DNA from: Saccoglossus kowalevskii
Taxonomy: Eukaryota > Hemichordata > Enteropneusta > Harrimaniidae
Length of the DNA stretch: 63,825 nt
Assembly (NCBI RefSeq): GCF_000003605.2
Contig: NW_003142306.1
Span: 359,672 to 423,496 of the forward strand
Direction: 5' to 3'
Shown here: positions 37,001 to 43,244 of the stretch, piece after piece
Layout of the letters: every line of letters starts with the position of its first letter
Numbering within the stretch: position 1 is the stretch's first letter
Made by a program: the position numbers and the translations under genes
Notes under the pieces: model-generated
Databases searched by the model: none
The model's input: only the letters and a program-made list of their open reading frames with translations
What the model was told of the DNA's origin: nothing

Positions 37001-40000
37001 AGGGGTTTTCAAGTATGAGTGTTATCTCATAAATGAATAAAATATCATACACCGCAACTCGACAGTTACATATTCCGCAAATCCGTATTGAAAATCCATT
37101 TCAGTATTCAATTCAGTTTGCAATATACTCTTCAAGATAATTTTTTTATAGTTCACATGAATGTGAATTAGTCATTGCTTTTATTAGTGGTGTGTATTGT
37201 ATACTGGATTTAACGCGGTAGTCTCATATAGTTTGTTACAATATGCCACCTACTTCATATAAAAAAATAATCGTATAATACTTGTAACTATTGATCCAAC
37301 TATTATGATACATATTCAAAATAACGTCTTTGAAACAAACTCAAAATTTTCAAAGATCCAATCTACTGATTGATATCTTTAGGAAAATTTGTATCCCTCG
37401 CCCAAATACAAAATATTGTCAGAATATAACAATTATGACTCCCAAAAGAGGTTCTTGCGTACATCTGTTGCGAAAAACTAATCACAGAACTATAAAACTC
37501 TTTTTTAGAAAAAGCACAATACACATATGTATAGAATGATTTACGATGGAGTACTCCTCGGCTCTATTCAAGTTATTATCGTCAAGGGATCATATTTTGT
37601 ATCACTGAATGAAAATTGCATTGGTCACGGAGTGGCAGATACCGGTCCCATAACGATAAAATGAATCTATGAGAAAGTTTATCTTTATAAACGAAATACA
37701 CAATATAATACACTGTATGACAAAAAGGATGATTTCATATGTATCGTCATCGTATATATTGTAAGATTACATCTACCTTATACACAATCTAATTATTTGA
37801 ACTACGTATATAAACATATCAAATGCGTGCATGGTTAATCTTATTAAATCCTCACCACTTCAACTTTGTATAAATTGTTATAATAATTTGTTCTCAATTA
37901 GTCAATTGACTTTGCTATATCTATTACTTACCTAAATTTTACATTCCAAATGTGTGTAAATATTTGTCTACTTTATGTGCGATATGTCTTGCTATATGCA
38001 ATTATATATTGTCCTTGTACAGGGTGTATTAATTGTTTGGGATTATTTATTAAATAAATAATTAAATTAATTTTAATTTGAAATATGAAATTATAGTACG
38101 GTAATTGTTACTAATTAATTACATCGTACCGGCGTGTGATCATTTGTTCAATTCCAATTCCACCACCAGTAACATAAGTTGATTTGAAGCGATACCACGT
38201 GGCTTTCTAAATGTATATGATCTGATACCAACCATGAACAATGCGGTAACGACCAATCAAGTACTAACTTATTGAATTGTCGTCCTAATTTTCTTTAAGA
38301 CAACATGTATAAAACAGACCAATGCATGCCATGACTTGGTGTAGAACACAAGCTACTGTGTAAAAATCTGACCGTCTGACAAACATGGTATTTCTAGTAC
38401 AAGACGGGTTAAACAAAAATTGGGTTGCGGATTCATAGTTATTTTCCGCCAGTATATACGAACAAGCCGACACGACCATGCAGCCAACTCAAACCAAACT
38501 TACATTACATTTTATCGACCCCTCGAACACAGGGTTTTTATTGCGTGCACAGGGTCGACTGAGTGTTATAATTGTTGACAATATTGGCCACAAATCGCAT
38601 GACAATGTTCATTAGTTTATTATGTACAATCATGAAGCTAATAGTACAATGAAATATCATTATTTTGCGTTACTGTTAAGTTTTTTGAGAAACGTGTCCT
38701 ACAAAAAACAGTCCTTCATTACTTAACAAAATATGATTTTTCAGCCTAATCTTGCATAATACCTCTGCCATAGGAACCTATGGTGAAGGCATTTTAATAG
38801 TGAAAAAATGGCGACTTTCAATTTCCCGAAAATAAGGCTGGTGACCCCCAACTTTTCTTAGGTTTCTGGCTGTGTGCGTGGAATAAGGCGACACAGCACA
38901 TCAGTTGTTATTAGGAATTAGCTGGGTCGATAGAGAAAGTGTGTTTGTTCCAATCTTGGAAGCTAGTACGAAATAGACCAAATAAGTGTTCAAACTAAAC
39001 GAGACGGCTTCTGTTGGTTGCGTCCAACATGTCGGAGTCGGCTGCCCTGCTTCGAAAAATTGTTTTGAAACAATGCTTTTATCGATTGTAGCTGTAAATA
39101 AAACACGGTCGTGAACAGTCCTTTCACGCAGCTCAATAATTGTGCATTTTAATATCGATTATACATAAGTAGTTAATAATAACTAACAGTTTCCTGGTGT
39201 GCTATTTGTCATTGTCAAAGAAACAATATCGTTCATCTTTTATTGAGACAACAACGTGTTTGTCGTGCATGACGGATGAATACCATAGGCTACGCAGTAG
39301 TAAACACGAATTATAGATGCCGGTAGGAGTCCAATTCAGTTTTCGTGCATATATGTATTTATTCAATATTCGAGCTTCCTTCCGTCTCGTCTTTATCTTT
39401 ATATGCTTTGTGTTTGAATGTGTAGAGTGGATATTAACTTTCCCGAGGTGAACTGTTAACTCAGCATGGTGGCTATTCAATGGACAAGGTCATAGATTTA
39501 ATAATCGCAGCCTACATAATTTACGTTGCATGATATGAAAAAAGTGTGTTATTCGAATCCTCCCCATAGTGATGTGTTGGATTGCAGATATTTAGGGCTG
39601 TTCTAGATACATTTAGCTACTATGTCCCTATGGAGTATTTCAGTTGAGTCGAAACATATACAAGGCAGAATTTGGTACTCCAATACATAAGCTGCTCTCT
39701 GCTTGGTCTTACGGTTTGGTGTTAGGCCTGGGTAACCAATCAGGTATAATCTTGTAATTAGTATTACATTGAATCGCTTTGTGGAATAAGGTAACGATGC
39801 CGACGCTTTCAGTTTCAGTAAACTCATTAATTATAATATCGTAATTAGCATCACATTGAATCGCACTGTGGAATAAGTTAACGATGCCGACGCTTTCAGT
39901 TTCAGTAAACTCATTAAACATTGTTCGATTCATATGTTCCTGTTCCTACGTATTACATATATTCCCCGGTAAAAAGAATGCATTACCATGTTACTAAATC

Positions 40001-42770
40001 ATGGTGCATATAATTAATCTCATGTGCAAATTACTAACTTAATTAATTGAACAATTCCCACTGACCGACCATCTGTTCATTTTACAAAATTTTAATTTCG
40101 AATACGTTTTCAAAAAACAAAAACGTTATACAGACTGATGAAGATCAGATAAATGTTGCCCTGTAAATAAAAGCAGCAACAACAACAATAACAAAGCTAA
40201 GTATTAAAGCAAGTGTTCACAAGAATAGGCGACTATATAACCATATAGTAATGGTTATTAATATGTGCTGAACAAACTACCGTATCGGCAAATGAATTCC
40301 ACCACGACAACCATACCACAGAGCAATACTCAAGATGTGTCTTTATTCGAATTTATGAGTGTATTGACTCCTTAAAACTGAAACACGCCAATAAAATGTG
40401 TTATTAGCTACATAATAGACGTGCATTGCTATCTGAATTGCAAACATTAAATTAGACATATATTCTTTACGCGTAAAGTAAAGGTCAAAACCATGATAAC
40501 ATATCAACGATGTTTATTTCCGTGTGTGAATGGAGCGTGCACTTTTGAAACTACTATACACCCCAATCTAGCTATATATATTATTTTACTATCGGAGGTA
40601 AAACCTACCTGACCTTTACACTCTGGCTTGTAAAACCTATCTGCCTTTATGGGGTTTATGGGTACAGATAGAAAAACACATAAAACAAATGAGTTTGCAT
40701 TAAACAATTTTAAAAAGTACAAATGCAATACTACACCGCAAATACGGTTGTCTTTTTACTTAATAGTATAATATCATGATACAGCTATTTACGAATAGTT
40801 TCAAAATTGGGAACACATTATGGGTCTTATGCCATGTATATTGATCATATATGCAAATAATAACAAATGTGCTTACGTTGGCGACTTAAGACACGATTTT
40901 TTTAAATTGTTTATATTACCGATCCTTTACTTGAAATTATATTGGCATCATATACGTAATAGAAAACTGTCTACAGGAGGGTCTGATTCTAAAACTAGAA
41001 ACCGCGATGGATGGTTGTCTATTTCAAAATTCGATGTTAATTAATATAATTTCAAAATTTACAATAGTTAAAGTAATGTAATAAAGCAAAGAATAATTTA
41101 ATGTGTGATGAGCAGAAAAAAAACGGAGCGGATGTGCATGACACGGCACGGTCCTGCTTAGGTAATTTAGTGACCATTCCATGATTTGGTTTTTACCGGG
41201 TCCCGCGTATTGCTACTAGAAAGCGGTCTCTTATAAAAATTGAGGAAGAAGTTACACTCGACATGTATTCTTCATGTTTGAAAAAAAACAGTCTGAATAA
41301 CCTGTAGAAAAAAACTGGAGGTACGTTCTAGCTCGAACAAAATAAAATATTAGAGGGGGGCTGGTTGGAATAAACAGAAAGTTCTTTCCCCGTAAATGAA
41401 GTACGTTAAACGAAATACTTTCCGCTATCAAAGGTTAGCCGACTGCTGAATAAGACAAACAAGCCAAAATGTAATATTACATCCTTATAGATTAGGTGAT
41501 TGACAGCGAGAGTAGCTAATCGCCGACAGAGTTATAGAGTTACTGCTGGTTATCTTTGTAATGAGAGACAAGCCATGCATGATGGTGCAACATATTCGCT
41601 TTACTAGTAAACCAGCTGGGCCGAAAGTTGCGATGATGTTGTTGAGAGCATATTTAAAACAGTGAAATGGTAAACATGTGTTGTCTAGACTACTTAACTG
41701 TCAATATCAACAGATGATGGAAAATAGAGAATTATTTGATGACAGAGCAAATCTTTTGATCGTATCTGCTGCTTTAAATTAAAGTAGCCAAAAGTAGGTA
41801 GCAACACGGAAAAAACATGAAAGTTGTTTCGGGCTATACCCTCACAACACCATGCTGGTGTTATCTAGACTTATGTTATCTACTTATGACTGGATAGACT
41901 CCGAACGCTGTAGGTTACACTATTCAATATTCTATCTCTGAAAACATCTCTGACATATTTTCTGTTTGATGATTGGGATATGTAGGATAGAAAAAGAATA
42001 ACATAAAATAAAATATATCAGTGGTTATATGCATTCATATGAATAACATGAGAGAACGTTAATTGACTTTATAACGTGTGCGATCGTAAAATACGTGCGT
42101 AGTAGTATTTGTTAATTGAAATCAAGAAAATGCGCGAGCCCTGTATTTGCATATATGCGCAGATAAGTCAAGCGCACTAGCGTTAATTCATCTAATATTT
42201 CCCATACCTATAACTATTATTAATATTGAATCACGATCTACCAAGGACTCGCCGGTGGTACCATGTGTCAAATTCGTTTGATGATAGTATCTTATAACTA
42301 ACGGAAGATCACAGTCACTTTCATTTGCTGAATATCATTACTGCAGCATTCCCAAGGCTGAAAGCACTGTTTAATATTTCCGCATATATCGCCATATATT
42401 TGTTCTTAATTGCCTTCATATGCCAAGTGTTCAGTGAGTATTTATCACTTAGTTGCCATAGTGATTACCATAGCGGAGTGGATAATTTATAAAATAAAAT
42501 GCGTTCTTCAGTCTCACCACTAACTGCATCTGAGCATAGCACATATTTATATTTTATTCACTTCAACATGCTCAATTGCAGATCTTAACTGCCACAGCTC
42601 TCATTTGAACCTATATGACAAAATGGGGGTTCATAATCATGTCAGACTTTCGGGTAGACATGAGTTCCGGAACGTGCATTGAATAAAAATAAACGGGACT
42701 CACCTGAATTATCCCCAAGAATCTGATAAATATGGAAACAGTAAAACAATACCAGGATCCTCGTCAACAT
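10137..42770 (-). CDS. Giant chimeric GRL101/LGR-like GPCR with CUB, C-type lectin, EGF, LDLa and LRR ectodomain and a pseudokinase tail (whole gene model)
   Basis: This is a hand-built gene model of about 41 coding exons and about 2,554 codons. Exons were placed by GT-AG signals, reading phase and family motifs, and every junction keeps frame. Domain order, with approximate residues: signal peptide 1-20, CUB1 30-187, unnamed beta-rich module 188-356, CUB2 357-483, CUB3 484-611, CUB4 612-735, EGF 736-774, CTLD1 775-885, CUB5 886-1003, CUB6 1004-1147, CUB7 1148-1291, CTLD2 1292-1442, linker, CTLD3 1459-1585, LDLa x7 1586-1873, LRR N-cap and repeats 1874-2067, 7TM 2068-2419, kinase-like tail 2420-2554. 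The LDLa-LRR-rhodopsin core is the architecture of snail GRL101 and relaxin-type receptors. The CUB and lectin additions suggest binding of glycans or extracellular proteins at the plasma membrane. Almost all ectodomain introns are phase 1 and LRR introns are phase 2, as expected of exon shuffling. The ligand is unknown. Weakest points are the microexon and the 5' untranslated exon; the 7TM-to-tail splice is well supported by phase and the poly(A) signal but is still inferred. Confidence 0.82.
10333..10489. mobile_element. Inverted-repeat element family A, copy 1 (receptor gene 3' flank/intron)
   Basis: The element begins TTAAAGCGGGGGAGTCGCCACC and ends with the inverse (CCCGCTTTAA). It lies in the intron between the last two receptor exons. 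Flanking TTAA suggests a piggyBac-like target, with the TTAA counted inside the ends. Confidence 0.65.
10822..11033. mobile_element. Inverted-repeat element family C, copy 1
   Basis: The left end CACTGCGAGATCCCGCG and right end CGCGAGATCTCGCAG are inverse complements with one mismatch. The interior holds TCGAACGTAAAAACAGGACA and AAATCGTTCGATTTTTGCGG. It lies in the intron between kinase-like exons 40 and 41. Confidence 0.65.
11113..11354 (-). CDS. Receptor exon 40: kinase-like tail, hinge to catalytic-loop region
   Basis: A 242-nt exon, phase 1 in and 0 out. The acceptor follows a strong pyrimidine tract (TTTTTCCTTTTTCCACAG) and the donor is AAG|GTAAAA. It reads [48 protein letters not shown] and [12 protein letters not shown]. 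Aligned with tyrosine-kinase-like proteins, these match the hinge, helix D, helix E and the catalytic loop (H-R-D-L-A-A-R-N-V-L-V becomes [11 protein letters not shown]). The catalytic Asp is Asn and the Mg-binding Asn is His, so phosphotransfer is not expected. No glycine-rich loop is visible. The frame stays open about 57 codons upstream of the acceptor, so an exon start near 11525 is an alternative. Confidence 0.72.
11703..11723 (-). CDS. Receptor exon 39: candidate 21-nt microexon in the cytoplasmic tail
   Basis: Between the 7TM exon and the kinase-like exons, the minus strand has TATAGTTTTCAG, 21 nt, then GTGAGT: an exact pair of consensus sites around a phase 1-1 insert coding VQIKTLD. 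The peptide resembles the beta-3 V-A-I-K-x-L motif of kinases with its lysine kept. Including or skipping it does not change the downstream frame, so it may be alternative. Its small size means chance cannot be excluded. Confidence 0.45.
11825..11923. repeat. 99-bp unit with 10-bp perfect terminal inverted repeats
   Basis: TAGCCTGACA at the left and TGTCAGGCTA at the right. It lies in the intron between the 7TM exon and the candidate microexon. The interior is GC-richer than its surroundings. Confidence 0.5.
12037..13091 (-). CDS. Receptor exon 38: LRR C-cap, hinge and rhodopsin-type 7TM domain
   Basis: A 1,055-nt exon, phase 2 in and 1 out. It starts [15 protein letters not shown], the LGR hinge signature, then [11 protein letters not shown]. 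The seven helices follow: GNLFVIIWR (TM1), [14 protein letters not shown] (TM2), [19 protein letters not shown] (TM3), [11 protein letters not shown] (the DRY-box position is DRF, not the ERW of vertebrate glycoprotein-hormone receptors), [14 protein letters not shown] (TM6) and [14 protein letters not shown] (TM7, NPxxY). It should couple G proteins at the plasma membrane. If intron 38 is retained, reading continues from the GTAAGT donor to a stop at 12005, giving a short tail ending SVHVTHNA. A spliced tail is favoured. Confidence 0.93.
13701..15642 (-). CDS. Receptor exons 32-37: leucine-rich repeats, one repeat per exon
   Basis: Exons 15529-15642 (114 nt), 15177-15248 (72), 14794-14865 (72), 14515-14586 (72), 14032-14103 (72) and 13701-13775 (75), all phase 2-2 with near-identical CTGTAAGT donors. 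Each 72-nt exon codes one 24-residue repeat, for example [19 protein letters not shown] and [19 protein letters not shown]. The first unit ([16 protein letters not shown], then ITLRHGDF) is irregular and longer. One-repeat-per-exon gene structure is characteristic of LGR-family glycoprotein-hormone and relaxin receptors. With only about six repeats, this LRR block is short compared with LGR4-6. Confidence 0.87.
16078..16183 (-). CDS. Receptor exon 31: LRR N-terminal cap
   Basis: A 106-nt exon, phase 1 in and 2 out. [14 protein letters not shown] is a typical cysteine-rich LRR N-cap, followed by [12 protein letters not shown], the first LRR strand. From here intron phase switches from 1 to 2, marking entry into the LRR series. 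Confidence 0.85.
16561..16677 (-). CDS. Receptor exon 30: LDLa repeat 7
   Basis: A 117-nt, phase 1-1 exon. It reads [17 protein letters not shown] and then [16 protein letters not shown]. This is the last LDLa unit and directly precedes the LRR N-cap, the same junction as in GRL101 and relaxin-type receptors. Confidence 0.85.
17005..17121 (-). CDS. Receptor exon 29: LDLa repeat 6
   Basis: A 117-nt, phase 1-1 exon. It reads [18 protein letters not shown] and then [16 protein letters not shown]. The acidic motif is kept as G-E-D-E. Confidence 0.84.
17656..17805 (-). CDS. Receptor exon 28: degenerate LDLa repeat 5
   Basis: A 150-nt, phase 1-1 exon. Six or more cysteines follow LDLa spacing up to [14 protein letters not shown], but the S-D-E acidic motif is gone and the loop is lengthened (KSRDYQVGC). 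It is identified mainly by position between LDLa units and by cysteine pattern. Confidence 0.68.
18523..18633 (-). CDS. Receptor exon 27: LDLa repeat 4 (altered Ca2+ loop)
   Basis: A 111-nt, phase 1-1 exon with six cysteines. The C-terminal loop reads [13 protein letters not shown] instead of the D-x-S-D-E motif, so calcium coordination is probably altered. Acceptor and donor are consensus. Confidence 0.82.
18855..18986 (-). CDS. Receptor exon 26: LDLa repeat 3
   Basis: A 132-nt, phase 1-1 exon. It reads [20 protein letters not shown] and then [12 protein letters not shown], with an intact Ca2+ cage. An (AT)n microsatellite lies about 35 bp beyond its acceptor in the preceding intron. Confidence 0.87.
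19022..19063. repeat. (AT)n microsatellite
   Basis: About 20 AT units preceded by a short CA run, in the intron before LDLa exon 26. Confidence 0.9.
20308..20421 (-). CDS. Receptor exon 25: LDLa repeat 2
   Basis: A 114-nt, phase 1-1 exon. [17 protein letters not shown] is followed by [10 protein letters not shown], a full Ca2+-binding LDLa signature. Confidence 0.85.
21127..21249 (-). CDS. Receptor exon 24: LDLa repeat 1
   Basis: A 123-nt, phase 1-1 exon with six cysteines and the canonical Ca2+ cage, [19 protein letters not shown]-receptor class A repeats fold around calcium, and in relaxin receptors the N-terminal copy activates the receptor. Confidence 0.85.
21716..21744. repeat. Perfect 13-bp hairpin
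   Basis: CAGACAACTAATA, a 3-base loop AAC, then TATTAGTTGTCTG. It lies in the intron between exons 23 and 24. No T-run follows on either strand, so its role is unclear. Confidence 0.75.
21951..22110. mobile_element. Inverted-repeat element family C, copy 2 (opposite orientation)
   Basis: CACTGCGAGATCTCGCGTG at the left and ATAACACGGAATCTCGCGG at the right match the two ends of the family in reverse order relative to copies 1 and 3. It lies about 60 bp below the donor of receptor exon 23. Confidence 0.6.
22171..22551 (-). CDS. Receptor exon 23: C-type lectin-like domain 3 (single exon)
   Basis: A 381-nt, phase 1-1 exon. The acceptor was placed at CTTTCTTACAACAG because the polypyrimidine tract lies there and the lectin fold starts immediately after it: [33 protein letters not shown], a strand [16 protein letters not shown], then [13 protein letters not shown] and a final WERIPC and VGVICEK. 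The EPN/QPD motif is absent and WND is replaced, so it is probably a non-sugar-binding CTLD. Open reading continues upstream of the acceptor for about 15 codons but looks like the pyrimidine tract translated. Confidence 0.8.
23054..23101 (-). CDS. Receptor exon 22: 16-residue linker exon
   Basis: A 48-nt, phase 1-1 exon with good acceptor (TTGTTTACAG) and donor (GTAAGC) encodes a Thr-rich linker, [16 protein letters not shown]. Being symmetric and short, it could be skipped without shifting frame. It joins lectin domain 2 to lectin domain 3 and might be O-glycosylated. Confidence 0.6.
23276..24842 (-). CDS. Receptor exons 19-21: C-type lectin-like domain 2
   Basis: Exons 24627-24842 (phase 1-1), 24162-24231 (1 in, 2 out) and 23276-23442 (2 in, 1 out). 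This is the most complete lectin domain: [75 protein letters not shown] and SQYIC. Where sugar-binding copies have EPN or QPD it has QPS, and where they have WND it has WQD, with ENC before it. Ca2+-dependent sugar binding is therefore possible but not assured. A 38-bp tandem duplication abuts the exon 19 donor. Confidence 0.85.
23853..24055. mobile_element. Inverted-repeat element family B, copy 1 (right end unclear)
   Basis: It starts TTAAAGACCGGTGGTCGTCGCG and contains GGCGACCACCGCCCTTTGG in inverse orientation near 23909. It then runs on with ACACGCGTTGTACATAGGTCGC and CGACGACTGTG, which match the copy at 30250. It may be two overlapping insertions. It lies in the intron between exons 20 and 21. 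Confidence 0.5.
24543..24618. repeat. 38-bp tandem duplication next to the exon 19 donor
   Basis: Two copies of TATGTCTCGTATAATAACAA followed by GTTGTG(A/G)ACAAATCAGTC, differing at one base. The second copy ends 8 bp from the exon 19 splice donor, so the donor's downstream intron sequence comes from the duplicated unit. Confidence 0.8.
24943..25374 (-). CDS. Receptor exon 18: CUB domain 7
   Basis: A 432-nt, phase 1-1 exon, the same length as exon 17, encoding CUB7. It has a Cys-rich lead ([18 protein letters not shown]), [40 protein letters not shown], a strand [14 protein letters not shown] and [11 protein letters not shown]. Extra cysteines at the start suggest an added disulfide. The equal size and adjacency of exons 17 and 18 hint at a local duplication followed by strong divergence, although the sequences are not obviously alike. 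Confidence 0.82.
25479..25910 (-). CDS. Receptor exon 17: CUB domain 6 with an acidic insert
   Basis: A 432-nt, phase 1-1 exon encoding an entire [59 protein letters not shown], a strand [11 protein letters not shown] and a final FDLDYEIVG. Between the last two strands sits an insert of about 25 residues rich in Asn, Asp and Glu (core DEDEEEEED). Such an insert is unusual for a CUB and could form a flexible, charged, cation-binding loop. Frame and splice sites are clean, so the insert is real coding sequence. Confidence 0.85.
26415..26653 (-). CDS. Receptor exon 16: remainder of CUB domain 5
   Basis: A 239-nt exon, phase 2 in and 1 out. It completes the CUB begun in exon 15 with [30 protein letters not shown], an [11 protein letters not shown] strand and [12 protein letters not shown]. 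The D-H-V-T-V-Y-D-G and Q-Y-C-G motifs are canonical. The intron between exons 15 and 16 is the only phase 2 intron in the CUB part, and a short inverted-repeat element (26809-26973) lies within it. Confidence 0.82.
26809..26973. mobile_element. Inverted-repeat element family A, copy 2
   Basis: The same family as the element at 10333: TTAAAGCAGGAGGGCCGTCA at the left and GGTGACGACTCCCCAGCTTTAA-like sequence at the right. It shares the internal string CTATGGCCATCTGACGCATG with the copy at 34666. It lies in the intron between exons 15 and 16. Confidence 0.7.
27288..28740 (-). CDS. Receptor exons 13-15: C-type lectin-like domain 1, running into CUB5
   Basis: Exons 28577-28740 (phase 1 in, 0 out), 28260-28413 (0 in, 1 out) and 27288-27417 (1 in, 2 out). 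The lectin-like features are a central WHDAKDEC helix, GSDLFDPRT, an EFWIGD strand (the WIG motif), and a closing Cys pair (CSILSF and [10 protein letters not shown]). The usual Ca2+/sugar motifs EPN, QPD and WND are not recognisable, so calcium-dependent sugar binding by this copy is doubtful. Exon 15 switches after R-S-S-C to the first strands of CUB5 ([18 protein letters not shown]), so the module boundary falls inside that exon. Confidence 0.75.
28848..28964 (-). CDS. Receptor exon 12: EGF-like domain
   Basis: A 117-nt, phase 1-1 exon encoding 39 residues with six cysteines in EGF spacing: [34 protein letters not shown]. The N-x-Y-G-Y-x-C-x-C core is typical of EGF modules of the LDL-receptor and complement type. 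It is the only EGF unit found in the model. It sits between CUB4 and the first lectin domain, an order reminiscent of CUB-EGF modules of complement proteases. Confidence 0.85.
30016..31269 (-). CDS. Receptor exons 10-11: CUB domain 4
   Basis: Exons 31108-31269 and 30016-30225, both phase 1-1, separated by an intron that carries an inverted-repeat element at 30250. The first half reads [20 protein letters not shown] and [11 protein letters not shown]. The second reads [17 protein letters not shown], a strand [19 protein letters not shown] and a short tail. This is a complete CUB fold. N-x-S/T sites (NMT, NCT and NVT) suggest glycosylation of the extracellular face. Confidence 0.82.
30250..30382. 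mobile_element. Inverted-repeat element family B, copy 2
   Basis: TTAAAGCGCGGTGGTCGTCGC at the left, and GCGACGACTGCCGCCCTTTAA as the inverse at the right. TTAA-type ends are shared with family A but the interior differs. It sits just beyond the acceptor of exon 11, within the preceding intron. Confidence 0.7.
32050..32238. repeat. GGAT/GATG-type simple repeat
   Basis: Imperfect tetranucleotide units (GGAT, GGAC, GAAC, GATG) dominate the plus strand immediately below the exon 9 donor. The His/Pro-rich minus-strand reading frame across it is an artefact of the repeat. Confidence 0.75.
32266..32649 (-). CDS. Receptor exon 9: CUB domain 3 (single exon)
   Basis: A 384-nt, phase 1-1 exon encoding a CUB-like domain in one piece. 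It opens [17 protein letters not shown] and continues with [33 protein letters not shown] and a closing strand [21 protein letters not shown]. The acceptor (CCAACAG) and donor (GTAAGT) are both consensus. It is more divergent than CUB2: the Y-P motif is replaced by Q-S-P, and the Tyr-Asp of the Ca2+ site is changed. A GATG-type simple repeat lies immediately beyond its donor in the next intron. Confidence 0.78.
32925..33406 (-). CDS. Receptor exons 7-8: CUB domain 2
   Basis: Exons 33164-33406 and 32925-33062, both phase 1-1. The sequence shows [27 protein letters not shown] (the N-Y-P and C-x-W strands), [23 protein letters not shown] and a closing strand [20 protein letters not shown]. This is a textbook CUB domain of normal length (about 110 residues) with both disulfide pairs. 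The Glu/Asp and Tyr-Asp positions for a Ca2+ site are partly retained (DELCLDY). It follows the unnamed module directly. Confidence 0.85.
33621..34337 (-). CDS. Receptor exons 5-6: unnamed beta-rich extracellular module (about 169 residues)
   Basis: Two phase 1-1 exons, 34008-34337 (110 codons) and 33621-33797 (59 codons). The segment does not fit CUB, lectin, EGF or LDLa patterns. It has four spaced cysteines, a [12 protein letters not shown] strand, LSVGIYRM, an [15 protein letters not shown] stretch that ends exon 5 and begins exon 6, and a late FAIRATFTE strand. From memory, similar strings (P-x-C-x-G-x-V-x-x-W and I-x-V-x-x-x-D-x-I-G-x) recur in large cell-surface proteins of invertebrates without an agreed domain name. 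It behaves as a shuffled unit because both flanking introns are phase 1. Confidence 0.7.
34666..34798. mobile_element. Inverted-repeat element family A, copy 3
   Basis: TTAAAGCGGGAGGGTCGTCA at the left and the inverse TGACGACTCCTCCGCTTTAA at the right. The interior matches copy 2 closely. It lies in the intron between exons 4 and 5. It is the shortest copy and its ends are closest to perfect inversion. Confidence 0.72.
34888..36859 (-). CDS. Receptor exons 2-4: CUB domain 1
   Basis: Three exons: 36629-36859 (phase 1 in, 1 out), 36344-36513 (1 in, 0 out) and 34888-34981 (0 in, 1 out). After a Ser/Thr-rich lead the protein shows the CUB pattern: a G-x-I-x-F-P segment, an aromatic Cys-Trp strand ([11 protein letters not shown]), [13 protein letters not shown], Cys-x-Tyr-Asp-x-Leu-x-Ile-Tyr-Asp, a W-C-G turn and a closing strand ([20 protein letters not shown]). 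CUB domains are extracellular beta-sandwiches that bind proteins or, with Ca2+ ligands, other partners. The Tyr-Asp pair needed for a Ca2+ site is present (RYDELNIYD). Of all the CUB domains this one is split into the most exons (three). Confidence 0.8.
35331..35460. mobile_element. 130-bp inverted-repeat element with a near-perfect 24-bp end
   Basis: AGGTTAATACGAGGATACCT and the inverse AGGTATCCTCGTAATAACCT differ at one base, extended by CAAA/TTTG. A second inner pair (CAGACAGTAC / GTACTGTCTT) continues the palindrome. It lies in the intron between exons 3 and 4 and is not obviously related to families A to C. Confidence 0.72.
36860..42703. other. Receptor intron 1 (about 5.8 kb), no other gene seen
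   Basis: Between the signal-peptide exon and CUB1. It is AT-rich throughout. It holds an 87-bp tandem duplication at about 39754-39917. No exon with domain similarity was found on either strand, and first introns of this size commonly hold regulatory elements. Confidence 0.55.
39754..39917. repeat. 87-bp tandem duplication
   Basis: Units start at 39754 and 39841 (GTAATTAG followed by ACATTGAATCGC). Because 87 is a multiple of three, the minus strand reads a repeated 29-residue peptide ([12 protein letters not shown] and so on) without a stop. It lies within receptor intron 1. Confidence 0.8.
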
Positions 42771-42791
42771 TTTTATTCTATCTAGCAAGTC
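42704..42791 (-). CDS. Receptor exon 1: signal peptide
   Basis: The ATG at 42770-42768 opens a classical signal sequence, beginning [18 protein letters not shown] and then GDNS, with a charged residue before a hydrophobic core. It ends at a GTGAGT donor (42698-42703) in phase 1. Upstream, TTTTTTTCACTTCGTTTACAG is a strong acceptor, so about 21 nt of leader precede the ATG within this exon. The phase fits exon 2 at 36859, about 5.8 kb away. This start is preferred because no upstream in-frame ATG or other hydrophobic leader was seen before CUB1. Confidence 0.75.
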
Positions 42792-43205
42792 TGTAAACGA
42801 AGTGAAAAAAACATTATGTCAATTGTAAGAAGATGCCAGTTTCCGAAGTCATTATCGGGGTTACTAGAATAAAAACTTCATTTGATCACAAATAGGTCGA
42901 TTATGTATTTTGTCATTTCATCAGACGTAGAGCATGTGCACTGATTCGTACAGTACAATTCGTACAATATCAACATACAACATCCCATTTGTACTGATTA
43001 CCATTACGATATGTTGAGGACCTCCATACTTTACATCGTTCATAAGAACCGTTTGCATACACAATTCCAATACATTGTAAATCGTGGAAACGTTTTCATG
43101 TTTAAAAAAATGCAATGTTTCAATTGAAGCACTCTATATGAATTAAAACAAACGATAACATACGTATGTTTAATCAAAATAAAACATGACATTTCATTGG
43201 TGTAT

Positions 43206-43244
43206 TAATTAATTAATTAATTAATTAATTAATTAATTAATTAA
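43206..43244. repeat. (AATT)n microsatellite
   Basis: Nine to ten perfect TTAA/AATT units, inside the leader intron of the receptor gene. Confidence 0.9.
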
